DNA of 64,000 bases from Ferrimonas lipolytica (GCF_012295575.1 NZ_CP051180.1:4069134-4133133); one strand, 5' to 3'. Positions 37,033 to 46,404 are shown, counted from the stretch's first letter. The notes: a model not told the origin generated them from the sequence alone. Program-made: numbers and translations.

Positions 37033-37569
37033 TTAATCGACCGGATCAATAGGCTCGTAGTGGTACAGCTTTAGCTGTGCTTTCATAGTGGCGTAGTCGA
37101 GTATGTCGACATGTTCATCGATTCGTTGCTCATCAACATCTACGTCCAGCATGGTGACGCCGGGGATAGTGAGAGTAATAAGCTTACCCGGCATGCCAAA
37201 CAGATCACCGCGGGCTTGGTAGTAATAGCTGCCAATCATCACTACCTCCGAGCCTTTAAAGAACTGGTGGTCGATAACAAAGGCGTAGCTTTCGGTGTAG
37301 GTATGCACCCGTTTAAGAAACATTAAGATATCGCGGGTGCCGGTAACGTCTTTACCGGCCATTTCATCTTTGAATTTGGTTTCTCGATGCAGCATCCGCC
37401 TCAGGGTGCGAAAGTTGCGTTCAGTCAGGGCGTTGATGTAACGATTGGCAAGCTCCAACTCTGGCGCCTGTGTTGGCTCCTCTGGCGGCCCTTGCTCTTC
37501 TGCAACGGCACCTGCTGCAATCAACAGTGACAGCGTAATAGCGAATAGAAACTTTAGCATTGGCATCAT
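37033..37569 (-). CDS. secreted protein of unknown function
   Basis: The 178-aa protein has a signal peptide (MLKFLFAITLSLLIAAGAVA, cleavage before EEQ) and a mature part of about 150 residues. The pattern LELANRYINALTERNFRTLR followed by mixed strands (VIDHQFFKGSEVVMIGSYYY) recalls NTF2/SnoaL-like folds, a weak structural guess. No catalytic motif is seen. Its start overlaps the stop of the TRIC-like gene by 4 bases (ATGA), so the two are coupled. Confidence 0.75.
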   Translation of the reverse strand: MMPMLKFLFAITLSLLIAAGAVAEEQGPPEEPTQAPELELANRYINALTERNFRTLRRMLHRETKFKDEMAGKDVTGTRDILMFLKRVHTYTESYAFVIDHQFFKGSEVVMIGSYYYQARGDLFGMPGKLITLTIPGVTMLDVDVDEQRIDEHVDILDYATMKAQLKLYHYEPIDPVD

Positions 37570-38195
37570 CGTTTGTTATCGCTGTCTAGCGCAAATGCGG
37601 GCAGAGAAAGATGGTAGAAAATCGCTACCAGACGCAGCGTTAGGGTGGCAATCATAGCCAGCACCATCGCTGGGATCTGAGCCAGCTCTAAACTGAGGCA
37701 GCCGGTATAGACAATGCCGCCAACAATGCAGGCGGTGGCGTAGATCTCGGTACGTAATACCAGCGGTACTTCGCGGCACAATACGTCGCGGATTAAACCT
37801 CCGAGCACGCCGGTCATGGTGCCCATCATTACTGCTATCACGGGTTCGGCGCCGTAGCTCAATGCCTTTTGCGCACCAATAACGGTAAATACAGCCAAAC
37901 CAAAGGCATCCGCCACCTGAAACCAACGGCCACTGAGCTTTCGTGGGCAGCGCACCAGTAGCATCATGGCTGCTGCCGTTAAGCAGATTAGCCAAACGTA
38001 GGTGGTATCGGTTATCCAGAACACCGGAGTGGCACCCAAGACCGCATCGCGCACGGTACCGCCGCCAACAGCAGTGACACCAGCGAGCACTAATACCCCA
38101 AATGGGTCCATACGTAATCGGCCAGCAGCAAGGGCACCGGAGATCGCGAACACAATGGTTCCAAATAGGTCTGAAAGGTAGATGAAATCGTTCAT
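37566..38195 (-). CDS. trimeric intracellular cation (TRIC/UPF0126) channel-like protein
   Basis: The protein of about 209 aa has two repeats of a three-helix unit, each with the family signature: FAISGALAAGRLRMDPFG then TAVGGGTVRDAVLG, and FTVIGAQKAL then GTMTGVLGGLIRDVLC. This is the YicG/TRIC-channel family, with duplicated Gly-rich kinked helices. Start is uncertain: ATG 38195 fits family length, while ATG 38237 (14 residues longer) has a better AAGG site. It follows the CobD-like gene by a few bases. Confidence 0.85.
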   Translation of the reverse strand: MNDFIYLSDLFGTIVFAISGALAAGRLRMDPFGVLVLAGVTAVGGGTVRDAVLGATPVFWITDTTYVWLICLTAAAMMLLVRCPRKLSGRWFQVADAFGLAVFTVIGAQKALSYGAEPVIAVMMGTMTGVLGGLIRDVLCREVPLVLRTEIYATACIVGGIVYTGCLSLELAQIPAMVLAMIATLTLRLVAIFYHLSLPAFALDSDNKR

Positions 38196-38240
38196 TGTTG
38201 TGTCTAAGTGAGTCAGCAGCCCAGCCAAATTTGCCATTAT

Positions 38241-39188
38241 TTATTGACCTTGATGCCAGAGCCAAGCGATGGCAACGCTACTCAACAGCGGCAGTAACAA
38301 CCACAGTGTTTGAGCGTAGTTAAGCATACGCTGGGCGCGAATTAAATGAGCTGGTTGTGCTTGAACCGTTGGGCCTAATTTAGGCCGTTCAAGCCGTTTT
38401 CCTTGGAGCATCCACGGGCCACTGAGTTGAATACCGAGGCTGCAAGCCAAGCACAGTTGCAGCCATTGTTGATGGCGTCGCTCCCAGCTGCCACGCAGTT
38501 GATACCGTAATCGCCACGGCTGCAACACCGAGCCATAGCAACTGAGGCTAACTCCCAGCAAGCCATTTACCGGAATCATCATTAGCGATGCCAGATAAAA
38601 GGCGGCGCTGCCAAAGGGCTGCAGTAACGGCTTATCGATATGCCATTGTCGTGCTAACAGGCTACTTAGCCACAATAACAACGCCAACGGCAACCCTGCC
38701 AGCAGATACCAAAACACCACGCCGAAGAACTGACTGGCGCGCTGTGCCAGTTGTGCCTCGATGCCCGCTTTGGTTATGCCGATAATGGACAGTTGCTCGG
38801 TATCGCGGATCGTCCATTGGCTCAGCTGTGCTCTGGCTTGCTCTTTGTCGCCTTGCTGCAACGGCTGCAGCAGTTTGGCGGCAGTGAAATTACGGCTGGG
38901 CAGCAATAGCGCCAGTAACAGTAACTCTAATAGCGGGTGAGACATCGCCAACACCATAATGGCGGCCAGTGGCGCTGAAATCAGTAGCATCGCTAGCAAG
39001 CCCGCCACACACCGTTGTTGTGGTGAGCGGCGAGGGTGATGGGTCTTATGCTGTAGCTGCTTGGCCCATTGTTCGACTAACCGCTGCAGATGCAAACGCT
39101 GTGGCACTAGCCACGCCAACAGCGATGCTGCAATCAAAATGATGGGTGGCCATAACAGCGGGCCATAGATGCCGAGCATTGCAGCCAT
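38241..39188 (-). CDS. CobD/CbiB-like membrane protein
   Basis: The 315-aa protein has about six hydrophobic helices and a central segment SQWTIRDTEQLSIIGITKAG and ASQFFGVVFWYLLAGLPLAL that corresponds to CbiB/CobD, adenosylcobinamide-phosphate synthase. The match is loose: the conserved ENxxD-type residues of true CbiB are poorly preserved. A cobalamin role is therefore uncertain, and no other cobalamin ring gene except the SUMT at 59331 is in the window. Its ATG overlaps the mtnN stop (TAATG). Confidence 0.65.
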   Translation of the reverse strand: MAAMLGIYGPLLWPPIILIAASLLAWLVPQRLHLQRLVEQWAKQLQHKTHHPRRSPQQRCVAGLLAMLLISAPLAAIMVLAMSHPLLELLLLALLLPSRNFTAAKLLQPLQQGDKEQARAQLSQWTIRDTEQLSIIGITKAGIEAQLAQRASQFFGVVFWYLLAGLPLALLLWLSSLLARQWHIDKPLLQPFGSAAFYLASLMMIPVNGLLGVSLSCYGSVLQPWRLRYQLRGSWERRHQQWLQLCLACSLGIQLSGPWMLQGKRLERPKLGPTVQAQPAHLIRAQRMLNYAQTLWLLLPLLSSVAIAWLWHQGQ

Positions 39189-39886
39189 TAAGCGTGAAGG
39201 CGGTTTACCATCGCCATCACCACGCGAGCAGAGTGCTCACCGGCCTTGATGATGAAGCTGTCAAAATCAACTGCGCCATCGTCGTTGGCGTTATCGCTAA
39301 TGGCACGGATAACGACAAACGGTACGTTGAACTGATGGCAGGTCTGAGCAATTGCCGCAGCTTCCATTTCACAAGCCGCCATTGCAGGGAAGTGGTTCAA
39401 CATCACCTTGGTGCGCTCAGGATCAGCAATGAAAGAGTCGCCGGTGCAGATAAGCCCTTCAATAGCGGCAACTTCACCTACTTCAGCAATGCTCTCTTTA
39501 GCTACTTCAACCAGCTTAGGCTCTGGCAAAAAGGCAGCAGGCTGGCCTGGCAGTTGACCAATCTCGTAGCCAAATGCGGTTACGTCAACATCATGGTGAC
39601 GCACCTCTGAGGAGATAACCACGTCGCCGATCTGCAGTTCTTCGGCAAAGCCACCAGCAGAGCCAGTGTTGATAACGTAGTTTGGCTTAAAGCGCTCAAT
39701 CAGTACCGAGGTGGCAACGGCAGCAGTGACTTTGCCAATACCTGAACGAGTTACGATTACGTCGGTACCGTTCATTTGTCCCTGATAAAACTCAATGCCC
39801 GCAACAGTGTCGATGCTGAGGTTGTCGATTTGGCTACGTAGCAGAGAAACCTCTTGCTCCATGGCGCCGATGATGCCGATTTTCAT
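39188..39886 (-). CDS. mtnN: 5'-methylthioadenosine/S-adenosylhomocysteine nucleosidase
   Basis: MtnN (Pfs) cleaves adenine from MTA and SAH, in methionine salvage and AI-2 formation. The 232-aa product starts [16 protein letters not shown] and has [14 protein letters not shown], the [12 protein letters not shown] ribose-binding Glu region and RAISDNAN with the catalytic Asp. ATG 39886 matches the family; the open frame continues 14 codons upstream without support. Confidence 0.97.
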   Translation of the reverse strand: MKIGIIGAMEQEVSLLRSQIDNLSIDTVAGIEFYQGQMNGTDVIVTRSGIGKVTAAVATSVLIERFKPNYVINTGSAGGFAEELQIGDVVISSEVRHHDVDVTAFGYEIGQLPGQPAAFLPEPKLVEVAKESIAEVGEVAAIEGLICTGDSFIADPERTKVMLNHFPAMAACEMEAAAIAQTCHQFNVPFVVIRAISDNANDDGAVDFDSFIIKAGEHSARVVMAMVNRLHA

Positions 39887-40201
39887 GATATTGAGTCCAT
39901 ATAGTTCAGGGCGATAATTGGCTGACATTCTATCAGTAAATTATCGCTTGAGTGCAGTACGGCAATGGCGTTTTGTTGGCCGCACCTGTGAATGTTTATT
40001 TTTCCTGCCAAGATAAAAAAATAGAGCGGCTTAACAGGGCGTTAGTAAGAAAAATTGTGGTTTATTACGGCCAACCGAGGTTAATTCTGTTAATGTTGGG
40101 TGTTATAAATGTTGCGTTATATGTATTTAAATTTGTTGCAACTACACTGAGCAATCAGAGCTAGATTGTTATCAATTAACACAGTTACAAGGGAAAGCTG
40201 C
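39887..40201. other. divergent intergenic region between mtnN and gltS
   Basis: 315 bp of AT-rich DNA with the promoters of both genes. A 70-codon open frame (39952-40164) lacks a ribosome-binding site and convincing composition. AAGGGAAAG precedes the gltS ATG. Nothing else was recognised. Confidence 0.45.
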
Positions 40202-41434
40202 ATGCAGGCTCAAGTCGTCGACGTACCTCCGTTTCTCGCCTTTACGATAGCCATTATGGTGCTGTTCTACGGCAAATATTTAACCACTAAATACGAATTT
40301 TTGCGTAAGTACAGTATTCCAGAGCCGGTTGTTGGTGGTTTTGCTTGTGCCGTTGTGGTGGGCATTTTGTACTACGTGTTTGACTACCAATTGATCTTTA
40401 AATTGGAAGTGATGGACTGGTTATTAGTCTACTTCTTTACCGGTATCGGCTTACGGGCGGATATTCAAACCCTGCTTAAAGGCGGCCGACCATTACTGCT
40501 GCTGCTTATTTTGGCGTCGAGCTACATCGTCATGCAAAACGTGCTGGGGATAAGCGTAGCTGGGTTGTTTGGGTTAGATCCGAAAGCGGGCTTGATGTCT
40601 GGCTCAGTGGCATTAACCGGCGGTGTTGGTACCACCATGGCGTGGGCACCTACCTTTGTGCAAGAGCTCGGCATTACCAATGCAACGGAGTTGGGGGTAG
40701 CGTCCAATACCTTAGGCTTGATTGGTGCATGTTGTATTGGTGGCCCAATTGCCGCCTATTTGATTAAACGTCATAAGCTCGAAACCAACGTCAGCGACGA
40801 CCTCACCATTGGTGCCAGCCACCAATCGGAAGCGGCAGGCATCAGCGTTACCTACTTTGGTGTGTTGCGGGCGTGGTTGTGGTTAAACGTATCGATGATG
40901 CTTGGTTACAGCTTAAATGAAAGCCTGCAAGCGGCCGGCGTAAAACTGCCATTGTTTGTGGCCTGTCTGTTAGCGGGGATCTTCTTCGGTAACATGGGGC
41001 GTTGGTTCTTGAAGAAATTAGATCGTACGACTCTCGATGGTTATGCCGAGGAAGCGGAGCGAGGGCTAACCCTAATCTCTGATATCTGTTTGGGTATGTT
41101 CTTAACCATGGCGCTGATGTCGCTGCAGATCTGGAAGCTCGAAGGCAGCTTTGCTTACATCATTACCGTGGTTGGTTTGCAGATCTTGATGTCGGCGATG
41201 TTTACCACCTTCGTTGTGTTCCGAGTGATGGGTAAGGATTACGCCGCTGCAGTGATTTGTGCTGGATTTGGTGGGGTAACCCTTGGCTCCACCGCCACCG
41301 CTATTGTGAATATGCAGGCAGTAACCCAACAATATGGTGCAGCGCGTCAGGCCTTTATCGTGGTGCCACTGGTGTGTGGTTTCTTCATCGATATCGTAAA
41401 CGCCATGGTGATCAACTTTATGGTTTATTTCTAA
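40202..41434 (+). CDS. gltS: sodium/glutamate symporter
   Basis: The 410-aa inner-membrane protein matches GltS (ESS family), which imports glutamate with Na+. Duplicated inverted repeats with glycine-rich reentrant loops are visible: SGSVALTGGVGTTMAWAP in the first half and ICAGFGGVTLGSTATAIVNM in the second. Ten or more helices are expected. ATG 40202 is chosen because of AAGGGAAAG upstream and the family start (MQAQVVDVPPFLAFT); the frame starts 12 codons earlier. Confidence 0.94.
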   Translation: MQAQVVDVPPFLAFTIAIMVLFYGKYLTTKYEFLRKYSIPEPVVGGFACAVVVGILYYVFDYQLIFKLEVMDWLLVYFFTGIGLRADIQTLLKGGRPLLLLLILASSYIVMQNVLGISVAGLFGLDPKAGLMSGSVALTGGVGTTMAWAPTFVQELGITNATELGVASNTLGLIGACCIGGPIAAYLIKRHKLETNVSDDLTIGASHQSEAAGISVTYFGVLRAWLWLNVSMMLGYSLNESLQAAGVKLPLFVACLLAGIFFGNMGRWFLKKLDRTTLDGYAEEAERGLTLISDICLGMFLTMALMSLQIWKLEGSFAYIITVVGLQILMSAMFTTFVVFRVMGKDYAAAVICAGFGGVTLGSTATAIVNMQAVTQQYGAARQAFIVVPLVCGFFIDIVNAMVINFMVYF

Positions 41435-41460
41435 CGGCCTCGCCAGCGAATGTTGGTGCA

Positions 41461-41492
41461 AATGCCAGTCAGTTATCTGACTGGCATTTTTT
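41461..41492 (+). terminator. terminator of gltS
   Basis: AATGCCAGTCAG TTAT CTGACTGGCATT followed by TTTT. Confidence 0.92.
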
Positions 41493-41510
41493 GTGCCCAA
41501 TGGTGAAAGT

Positions 41511-42406
41511 CACGTAGGGGCGGACGCGCCCGACCGTTACCAGTGTTTGCCGCGAATGGCGAAGGCCACGTAGGGGCGGACGTGTCCGACCGTTACCAGT
41601 GTTTGCCGCCAATGGCGAAGGTCACGTCGTGGCGAACCTGTCCGACCGTTACCAGTGTTTGCCGCCAAGTCACGTAGGGGCGGACGTGTCCGACCGTTGT
41701 CTGTGCTTGCCGCCAAGTCACGTCGTGGCGGACCTGTCCGACCATTGCCTGTGCTTGTTGCCAAGTCACGTCGTGGCGGACGTGTCCGACCATTGCCTGT
41801 GCTTGTTGCCAAGTCACGTCGTGGCGGACATGTCCGACCGTTACCAGTGTTTGCCGCCAAGTCACGTAGGGGCGGACATGTCCGACCGTTATCAATGTTT
41901 GCCGGCAAGTCACGTCGTGGCGAACCTGTCCGACCGTTGTCTGGGCTTGCCGCCAAGTCACGTAGGGGCGGACATGTCCGACCGTTGTCAATGTTTGCCG
42001 CGAATGGCGAAGGCCACGTAGGGGCGGACGTGTCCGACCGTTGTCTGTGTTTACCGCCAAGTCACGTAGGGGCGGACATGTCCGACCGTTGTCAGTGTTT
42101 GCCGCCAAGTCACGTAGGGGCGGACATGTCCGACCGTTGCCTGTGCTTGCCGCCAAGTCACGTCGTGGCGGACGTGTCCGACCGTTGCCTGTGCTTGCTG
42201 CCAAGTCACGTAGGGGCGGACGTGTCCGACCGTTAACAATGTTTGCCGCCAAGTCACGTCGTGGCGGACGTGTCCGACCGTTACCAGTGTTTGCCGGCAA
42301 GTCACGTCGTGGCGAACCTGTCCGACCGTTGCCAGTGTTTGCCGCCAAGTCACGTCGTGGCGGACGTGTCCGACCGTTGCCAATGTTTACCGCCAATGGC
42401 GAAGGT
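41511..42406. repeat. tandem repeat array, 18 units of 48 or 56 bp
   Basis: Units start with CACGT at 41511, 41567, 41623, then every 48 bp to 41959, 42015, then every 48 bp to 42351. Fourteen units are 48 bp; four (1, 2, 10, 18) are 56 bp because AATGGCGAAGG replaces AAG at the junction. Each has CACGT, then TAGGGG or CGTGGC (nine units each), then CGGAC-NN-GTCCG, a 12-bp palindromic core in most units, then GACCGTT and TGCCGCCAAGT. There are no unique spacers, so it is not CRISPR. The 8-bp extra units break all reading frames, so it is not a repeat protein gene as a whole. Confidence 0.95.
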
Positions 42407-43215
42407 CAATCATGATTGCCCCTACCACGCTATGCTGGCCGAGGCGCAAAGCAATAGCTTCAATTTTTACTGCTTATCTAGACTAACGTTACCGTGCTTG
42501 TTTTTGGGGAGCCAGTGGCAGAGCGGATAATGGAGTAAGTTGGTACTGTTCCAGTTCAGTAAATGTTTGTTTTGGTTTGAAGAGAATAAATAGTGTTAGA
42601 GTAACTTTTTGAAAATTTATTAATTTCTTGCCCGAGCAACAATAGCTGTCTGTAGCAAATTAAAACTGCAGCCATTGGCACTACTTCAACAAGTGGTGAT
42701 GGCGGAGCTATAGATGAATGGTTTGCCTAGTATTATCACATTCCCAATGTAACAGTCCCTTCTGGGTTGGTAACTGCTCACTTTGTTGGTTGGCTGATGC
42801 GATTAAAACTCGCAGTTAGATGTTTTTAATAGGTTATTTATAGGCTCTTATAGCACAACCCTAGAAGCTGTCGCCGAGTTTAGGCTAATCGCTTTATAGG
42901 CGTGCGCTTTGAAAATTTACCCTGAGCGCTAATCTCATTTTTGACGCACTAAGCGTTAAACACCAAGCAGTAAGCACCCAGCTCTAAGCAAAACTTGCAT
43001 AGTTTTATTGCTGTATAAATATACAGGTTAAGCGGCGGGCATGTTTTCTACAAACGCGGGCATCGTATCACGCACAAAAACTGTTTTGGTTATCGATTGG
43101 ATGTAGTTAAGGTATTGATTTGTAAGTTTAATTTTTAAGATTGGTTTTTTGCTGATTTTTGCAAACTAAGCTTGGGGCATTGTGTGTTACAAGGCCTCGG
43201 GCATCATAATAAGCT
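42407..43215. other. AT-rich region without a clear gene
   Basis: About 800 bp between the array and the first cassette gene. One frame at about 42658-42822 reads AAIGTTSTSGDGGAIDEWFA, stop, YYHIPNVTVPSGLVTAHF, as though a gene were interrupted by a stop codon. Around 42955-43000 there are repeated CTAAGC/CAAGC/GTAAGC words. No integrase, tRNA or attI could be identified with confidence. Confidence 0.4.
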
Positions 43216-43236
43216 GTTATACAAATAAGGAGTATT

Positions 43237-44928
43237 ATGCTTCAAATATCAACTGGTAAGTTTTTTGACGATGAAAACATGAGAAAGCATGATGATAAAT
43301 TTGTATTCTATTCTAATGTCATTTTACCTATCAACTTAGAAACTGTTTCACCATTAATATCTGTTGAGCAAGTAGAGTCAGGATCCGTGAGTTGTTATGT
43401 AGTTTCGTATCAATTGATTACCGAAGTAGACCCTATAATAGTTAAATGTGGAAACCAAGATTTTATTGCCCAGTTTATTTTAGCATGGGCATTTTATTTT
43501 GATTGTGTGGCAAAAACACAAAAAGAACTGGTACAAAAAATATGCAGGGAAAAGAAAGTTTCAACTTATGATCAAGCAGCAGCTGCCGAAATATCTCCTA
43601 AAACTGTAGAATTGGGAAAGCGCATCTCATTGGAAGAAATGAATGCTTTCAAATGTTTCTTAGACTCTTTAATGAATGTCAACAGGTCATGCTATAAATC
43701 AACGATAGCAGCAATAAAAATTATCGATGATGCTAAAGAAACGTTATCAATGAATTTTGATTTGGGCTATTCAACTTTAGTTTATGCACTTGAGTCTTTA
43801 TCCCAAAAGCATGACGGGTATGTCCCAGAATGGAATCATTATGATGATTCCATTCGTAGGAAGATAGAACCAATATTTAATGAGATGGAAGAAGGCCATT
43901 CTAATTCGATCAAGGAATCACTGATTGAAGGTAAACAATTTAAACTTAGAAAAAGATTTGAATCATTTATCAACAACAATTTAGATGAACAGTTTTTCAA
44001 AGAGTACCTAGGTGAAAATGCCAAAACATTAAGACGATCATATTTACAGCGATGTTTATTAAATCTATACCAACTTAGGTCATCTTTTGTTCATGAATTG
44101 AAGCCTCTAGATGTAATGTTAAGTTCCCCACATTCTCCTTTGAGTGACTATATTGTTCGCTTTGGTGAGCCTTATTTCACATTTACAGGTATTAACCGAC
44201 TAGCCAGAGCTGTAATAATTAATTTTTTAAATAAAAATAGTACTAATGATGTTGAAACTATTTTTTGGACTAGGGAAACTAGTAGCGTAGTTATTGCTGA
44301 AATGTGCGCTTCAACATGGATTCATAATCCACAGTCTTTTAATGAGAATAAAATAAATAAGTGGTTTACTGAATACATTAATATGCTTAATCGAAAAAAT
44401 GTTGTCGAACAGCAGAAAATAATGAATAAAATTAAAGAGGATTTTGATCGCTATAAAAAACCATTTAGATCTCCAGCGATACATTACTATTGGCTATATA
44501 ATGCAAATCATAATCATAGTGAAAGTAGCTGGCAAAAATTCATGGAAAAACACCATATATATACAGGTAACTCTTTTCACTTTTTTGTTGTTATTGTCTA
44601 TTTATATAGAAAACTATCATTTTTAAATAATGAGGGTGAAGTCCCTGCAGACCTAGATGATTTTGATACTGCTTATTCTGAATATAATAAAAAGAGATTT
44701 CATAAGTCCGGTTTGTCGCTTTCTGCATTTACAGAAGCTGCACTATTATGTGCTGCTGCTAATAATGCTTTAGAAAAAAGAGATTTGTCGCGATTTTCAA
44801 AATACCTATCCTTGGCTATCGAAGAATCTGCAAGTAATTTAGAAAATTCAAAATTGATTAGCCAAGCATTAAAAAATCAAGAAGAAGTAGACATTAATAA
44901 ATATTTTGATGTACAGCAGTCCGTATAA
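43237..44928 (+). CDS. cassette protein of unknown function with HEPN-like RX4H motif
   Basis: The 563-aa product is AT-rich in codons, soluble, and not recognised as a whole. A central helical region (about residues 140-300) contains STLVYALESLSQKHDG, then an Arg281-SSFV-His286 motif within YQLRSSFVHELKP. The helix arrangement and RX4H are typical of HEPN domains, many of which are toxin or antiviral RNases, though HEPN folds are also non-catalytic. The N-terminal 130 residues are beta-rich. AAGGAG sits before ATG 43237. First cassette of the array; a defence role is inference. Confidence 0.8.
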   Translation: MLQISTGKFFDDENMRKHDDKFVFYSNVILPINLETVSPLISVEQVESGSVSCYVVSYQLITEVDPIIVKCGNQDFIAQFILAWAFYFDCVAKTQKELVQKICREKKVSTYDQAAAAEISPKTVELGKRISLEEMNAFKCFLDSLMNVNRSCYKSTIAAIKIIDDAKETLSMNFDLGYSTLVYALESLSQKHDGYVPEWNHYDDSIRRKIEPIFNEMEEGHSNSIKESLIEGKQFKLRKRFESFINNNLDEQFFKEYLGENAKTLRRSYLQRCLLNLYQLRSSFVHELKPLDVMLSSPHSPLSDYIVRFGEPYFTFTGINRLARAVIINFLNKNSTNDVETIFWTRETSSVVIAEMCASTWIHNPQSFNENKINKWFTEYINMLNRKNVVEQQKIMNKIKEDFDRYKKPFRSPAIHYYWLYNANHNHSESSWQKFMEKHHIYTGNSFHFFVVIVYLYRKLSFLNNEGEVPADLDDFDTAYSEYNKKRFHKSGLSLSAFTEAALLCAAANNALEKRDLSRFSKYLSLAIEESASNLENSKLISQALKNQEEVDINKYFDVQQSV

Positions 44929-44932
44929 TTTG

Positions 44933-45021
44933 TATAACAAGTTGCTTAAACGGAATAAAAACAGTTGGCCATCGCTTCGCGATTATAGCCAACCATTTTA
45001 TCCGCTTAGCAAGGCGTTATA
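44933..45021 (+). other. attC site 1
   Basis: Left end TATAACAAGTTGCTTAAACGG and right end CCGCTTAGCAAGGCGTTAT are largely complementary; inner arms AGTTGGC and GCCAAC enclose CTTCGCGATTAT. The crossover point would be G^TTAT at the right end. Confidence 0.9.
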
Positions 45022-45044
45022 TTGCTAATGGAGTTAGCATCAAA

Positions 45045-45419
45045 TTGATCCACTTTTCCTTTATTCCGTTAGAAGAATTAAACTCAGGGGTTTTAAACTC
45101 ACTTGAAGATCGCTATGAACTAGAAGAAGTTTTAACTTTCGAGACTGTTGGGGAGCTTAAAATATTCGTTGACCTTTTAGGTGCTGAACTTGCACAAAGC
45201 CCATTTCAAAACCTCCAAGACGTAGACTCATCTTGGTTAATCAACGGTACCCTTAAATCTTTTAGCGAACCAGAATTTGAGCTCTTTTATCAAAAGTGGA
45301 TAACTTTAACTGGTCGCGATAATACTATGGATGAGTATGGGCAATTAATATGCTTTAATAGTACCGTTGGTAAATTAAACAAAGAAACTCATAAGGTTGT
45401 GTTACAAAACGCAATATAA
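45045..45419 (+). CDS. small cassette protein of unknown function
   Basis: The 124-aa acidic protein starts at TTG 45045 (GGAG 11 bases upstream); no ATG is available near the start. The sequence IHFSFIPLEELNSGVLNSLE and ELFYQKWITLTGRDNTMDEY suggests a mixed alpha/beta fold. I recognise no family. Its stop codon lies inside the next attC, as is common for cassettes. Confidence 0.65.
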   Translation: MIHFSFIPLEELNSGVLNSLEDRYELEEVLTFETVGELKIFVDLLGAELAQSPFQNLQDVDSSWLINGTLKSFSEPEFELFYQKWITLTGRDNTMDEYGQLICFNSTVGKLNKETHKVVLQNAI

Positions 45420-45512
45420 CAAGTCACTCAAGCAGGACAAATAACAGTTGGTTTTTGCTCCTTCGTCGCGTATTTTAACCAACTATTATTTGCCTCTTAG
45501 TGAGGCGTTATG
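45415..45512 (+). other. attC site 2
   Basis: Left ATATAACAAGTCACTCAAGC and right CCTCTTAGTGAGGCGTTATG pair imperfectly, and AACAGTTGGT/ACCAACT form the inner arms. Crossover at G^TTATG. Confidence 0.88.
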
Positions 45513-45534
45513 TTGCATTCCATATGGATTAAGT

Positions 45535-46281
45535 ATGAGACCTGAGTCAGGAAAAGAAAAATTTAAGTGCCCTCATTGCCAAACTTTGGCAACACAAAGG
45601 TGGTTCGGGGTTGGAAATGCAAGCAAAATTGCTAAAGATATTCTTCACCATTTTTATCTCGATTACCGCACAGGCTTGGCAGATTACTTTCAAGAGAACA
45701 TAAAGTCTTTTCTTAAAGATGTAGACCGTGACTTTCAAAGAAGTTTTACTTCATTTGTTCCTAGTGGCTTTTCTTTATCTACATGTTCTTCATGCCAAAA
45801 TTACTGTTTATGGGTGGATAAAGAGCTGAAATACCCAAAACTTACTTCGCTACCAGCGCCAAATTCTGATTTGGACGATGAGATTAAAGAGCTATATGTT
45901 GAAGCCACAAATATTTTAATGGATTCTCCTAAAGGCGCGACCGCATTACTTCGTTTAGCTTTGCAAAAATTATTAAAGCAAGTTGGTAAAAGTGGAAAAA
46001 ATATAAATTCAGACATTAAAGAGCTAGTGGCAGAAGGATTAAGTCCTAAAATACAACAGGCATTGGATTTATTGCGTGTAATAGGAAATAACGCTGTGCA
46101 CCCAGGGCAAATTAACTTAGATGATAATTCAGACATCGCACATAAACTTTTCAGTATCTTAAATTTTATTGCTGAAGAATTAATTACAAAACCTAAAGAG
46201 TTAGATGAATTATATTCTGGTTTAATTCCTGAAGAGACTCAGGAGCATATCAAACAGCGAGACAAGTCCACAGCAACATAA
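45535..46281 (+). CDS. DUF4145-like cassette protein with zinc-ribbon-like cysteines
   Basis: The 248-aa protein starts at ATG 45535. Cys12-x2-Cys15 (CPHC) and Cys84-x2-Cys87 (CSSC) look like a split zinc ribbon. The C-terminal half (about 120-215), with GATALLRLALQKLLKQVG and DLLRVIGNNAVHPG, matches the DUF4145 domain, found fused to nucleases and restriction proteins as well as alone. Function is unknown. The frame is open upstream to 45448, inside attC 2, which is not used. Stop codon overlaps attC 3. Confidence 0.78.
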   Translation: MRPESGKEKFKCPHCQTLATQRWFGVGNASKIAKDILHHFYLDYRTGLADYFQENIKSFLKDVDRDFQRSFTSFVPSGFSLSTCSSCQNYCLWVDKELKYPKLTSLPAPNSDLDDEIKELYVEATNILMDSPKGATALLRLALQKLLKQVGKSGKNINSDIKELVAEGLSPKIQQALDLLRVIGNNAVHPGQINLDDNSDIAHKLFSILNFIAEELITKPKELDELYSGLIPEETQEHIKQRDKSTAT

Positions 46282-46375
46282 CAAAGCACTAAAGTAGGAC
46301 GCAAAAAGCATGGCTTGCGTTCGTACCTCACTAATTATAGCCATGCATTTTGCGCCTCTTAGTGGAGCGTTAACC
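46278..46375 (+). other. attC site 3
   Basis: ACATAACAAAGCACTAAAGT and CCTCTTAGTGGAGCGTTAAC are complementary ends; GCATGGCT and AGCCATGC are perfect inner arms. Crossover at G^TTAAC. Confidence 0.88.
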
Positions 46376-46404
46376 GCTAGGACTTAGCATTAGGGAAGTT
46401 TTAT

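Noticed and set aside
39952..40164. 70-codon frame upstream of gltS
   Set aside because: No ribosome-binding site, no family, and it lies in the promoter gap of two divergent genes.
41511..42406. CRISPR array
   Set aside because: The whole unit is repeated, with no unique spacers of constant length, and no cas gene is nearby.
41536..42530. Long open frames on both strands in the 48/56-bp array
   Set aside because: They arise because 48 is a multiple of 3 and the units lack stops; the 56-bp units shift the frame, and no ribosome-binding site or protein family supports them.
42407..43236. Integron integrase or attI site
   Set aside because: No tyrosine-recombinase motifs in any frame; the GTTATAC at 43216 is too short to call attI.
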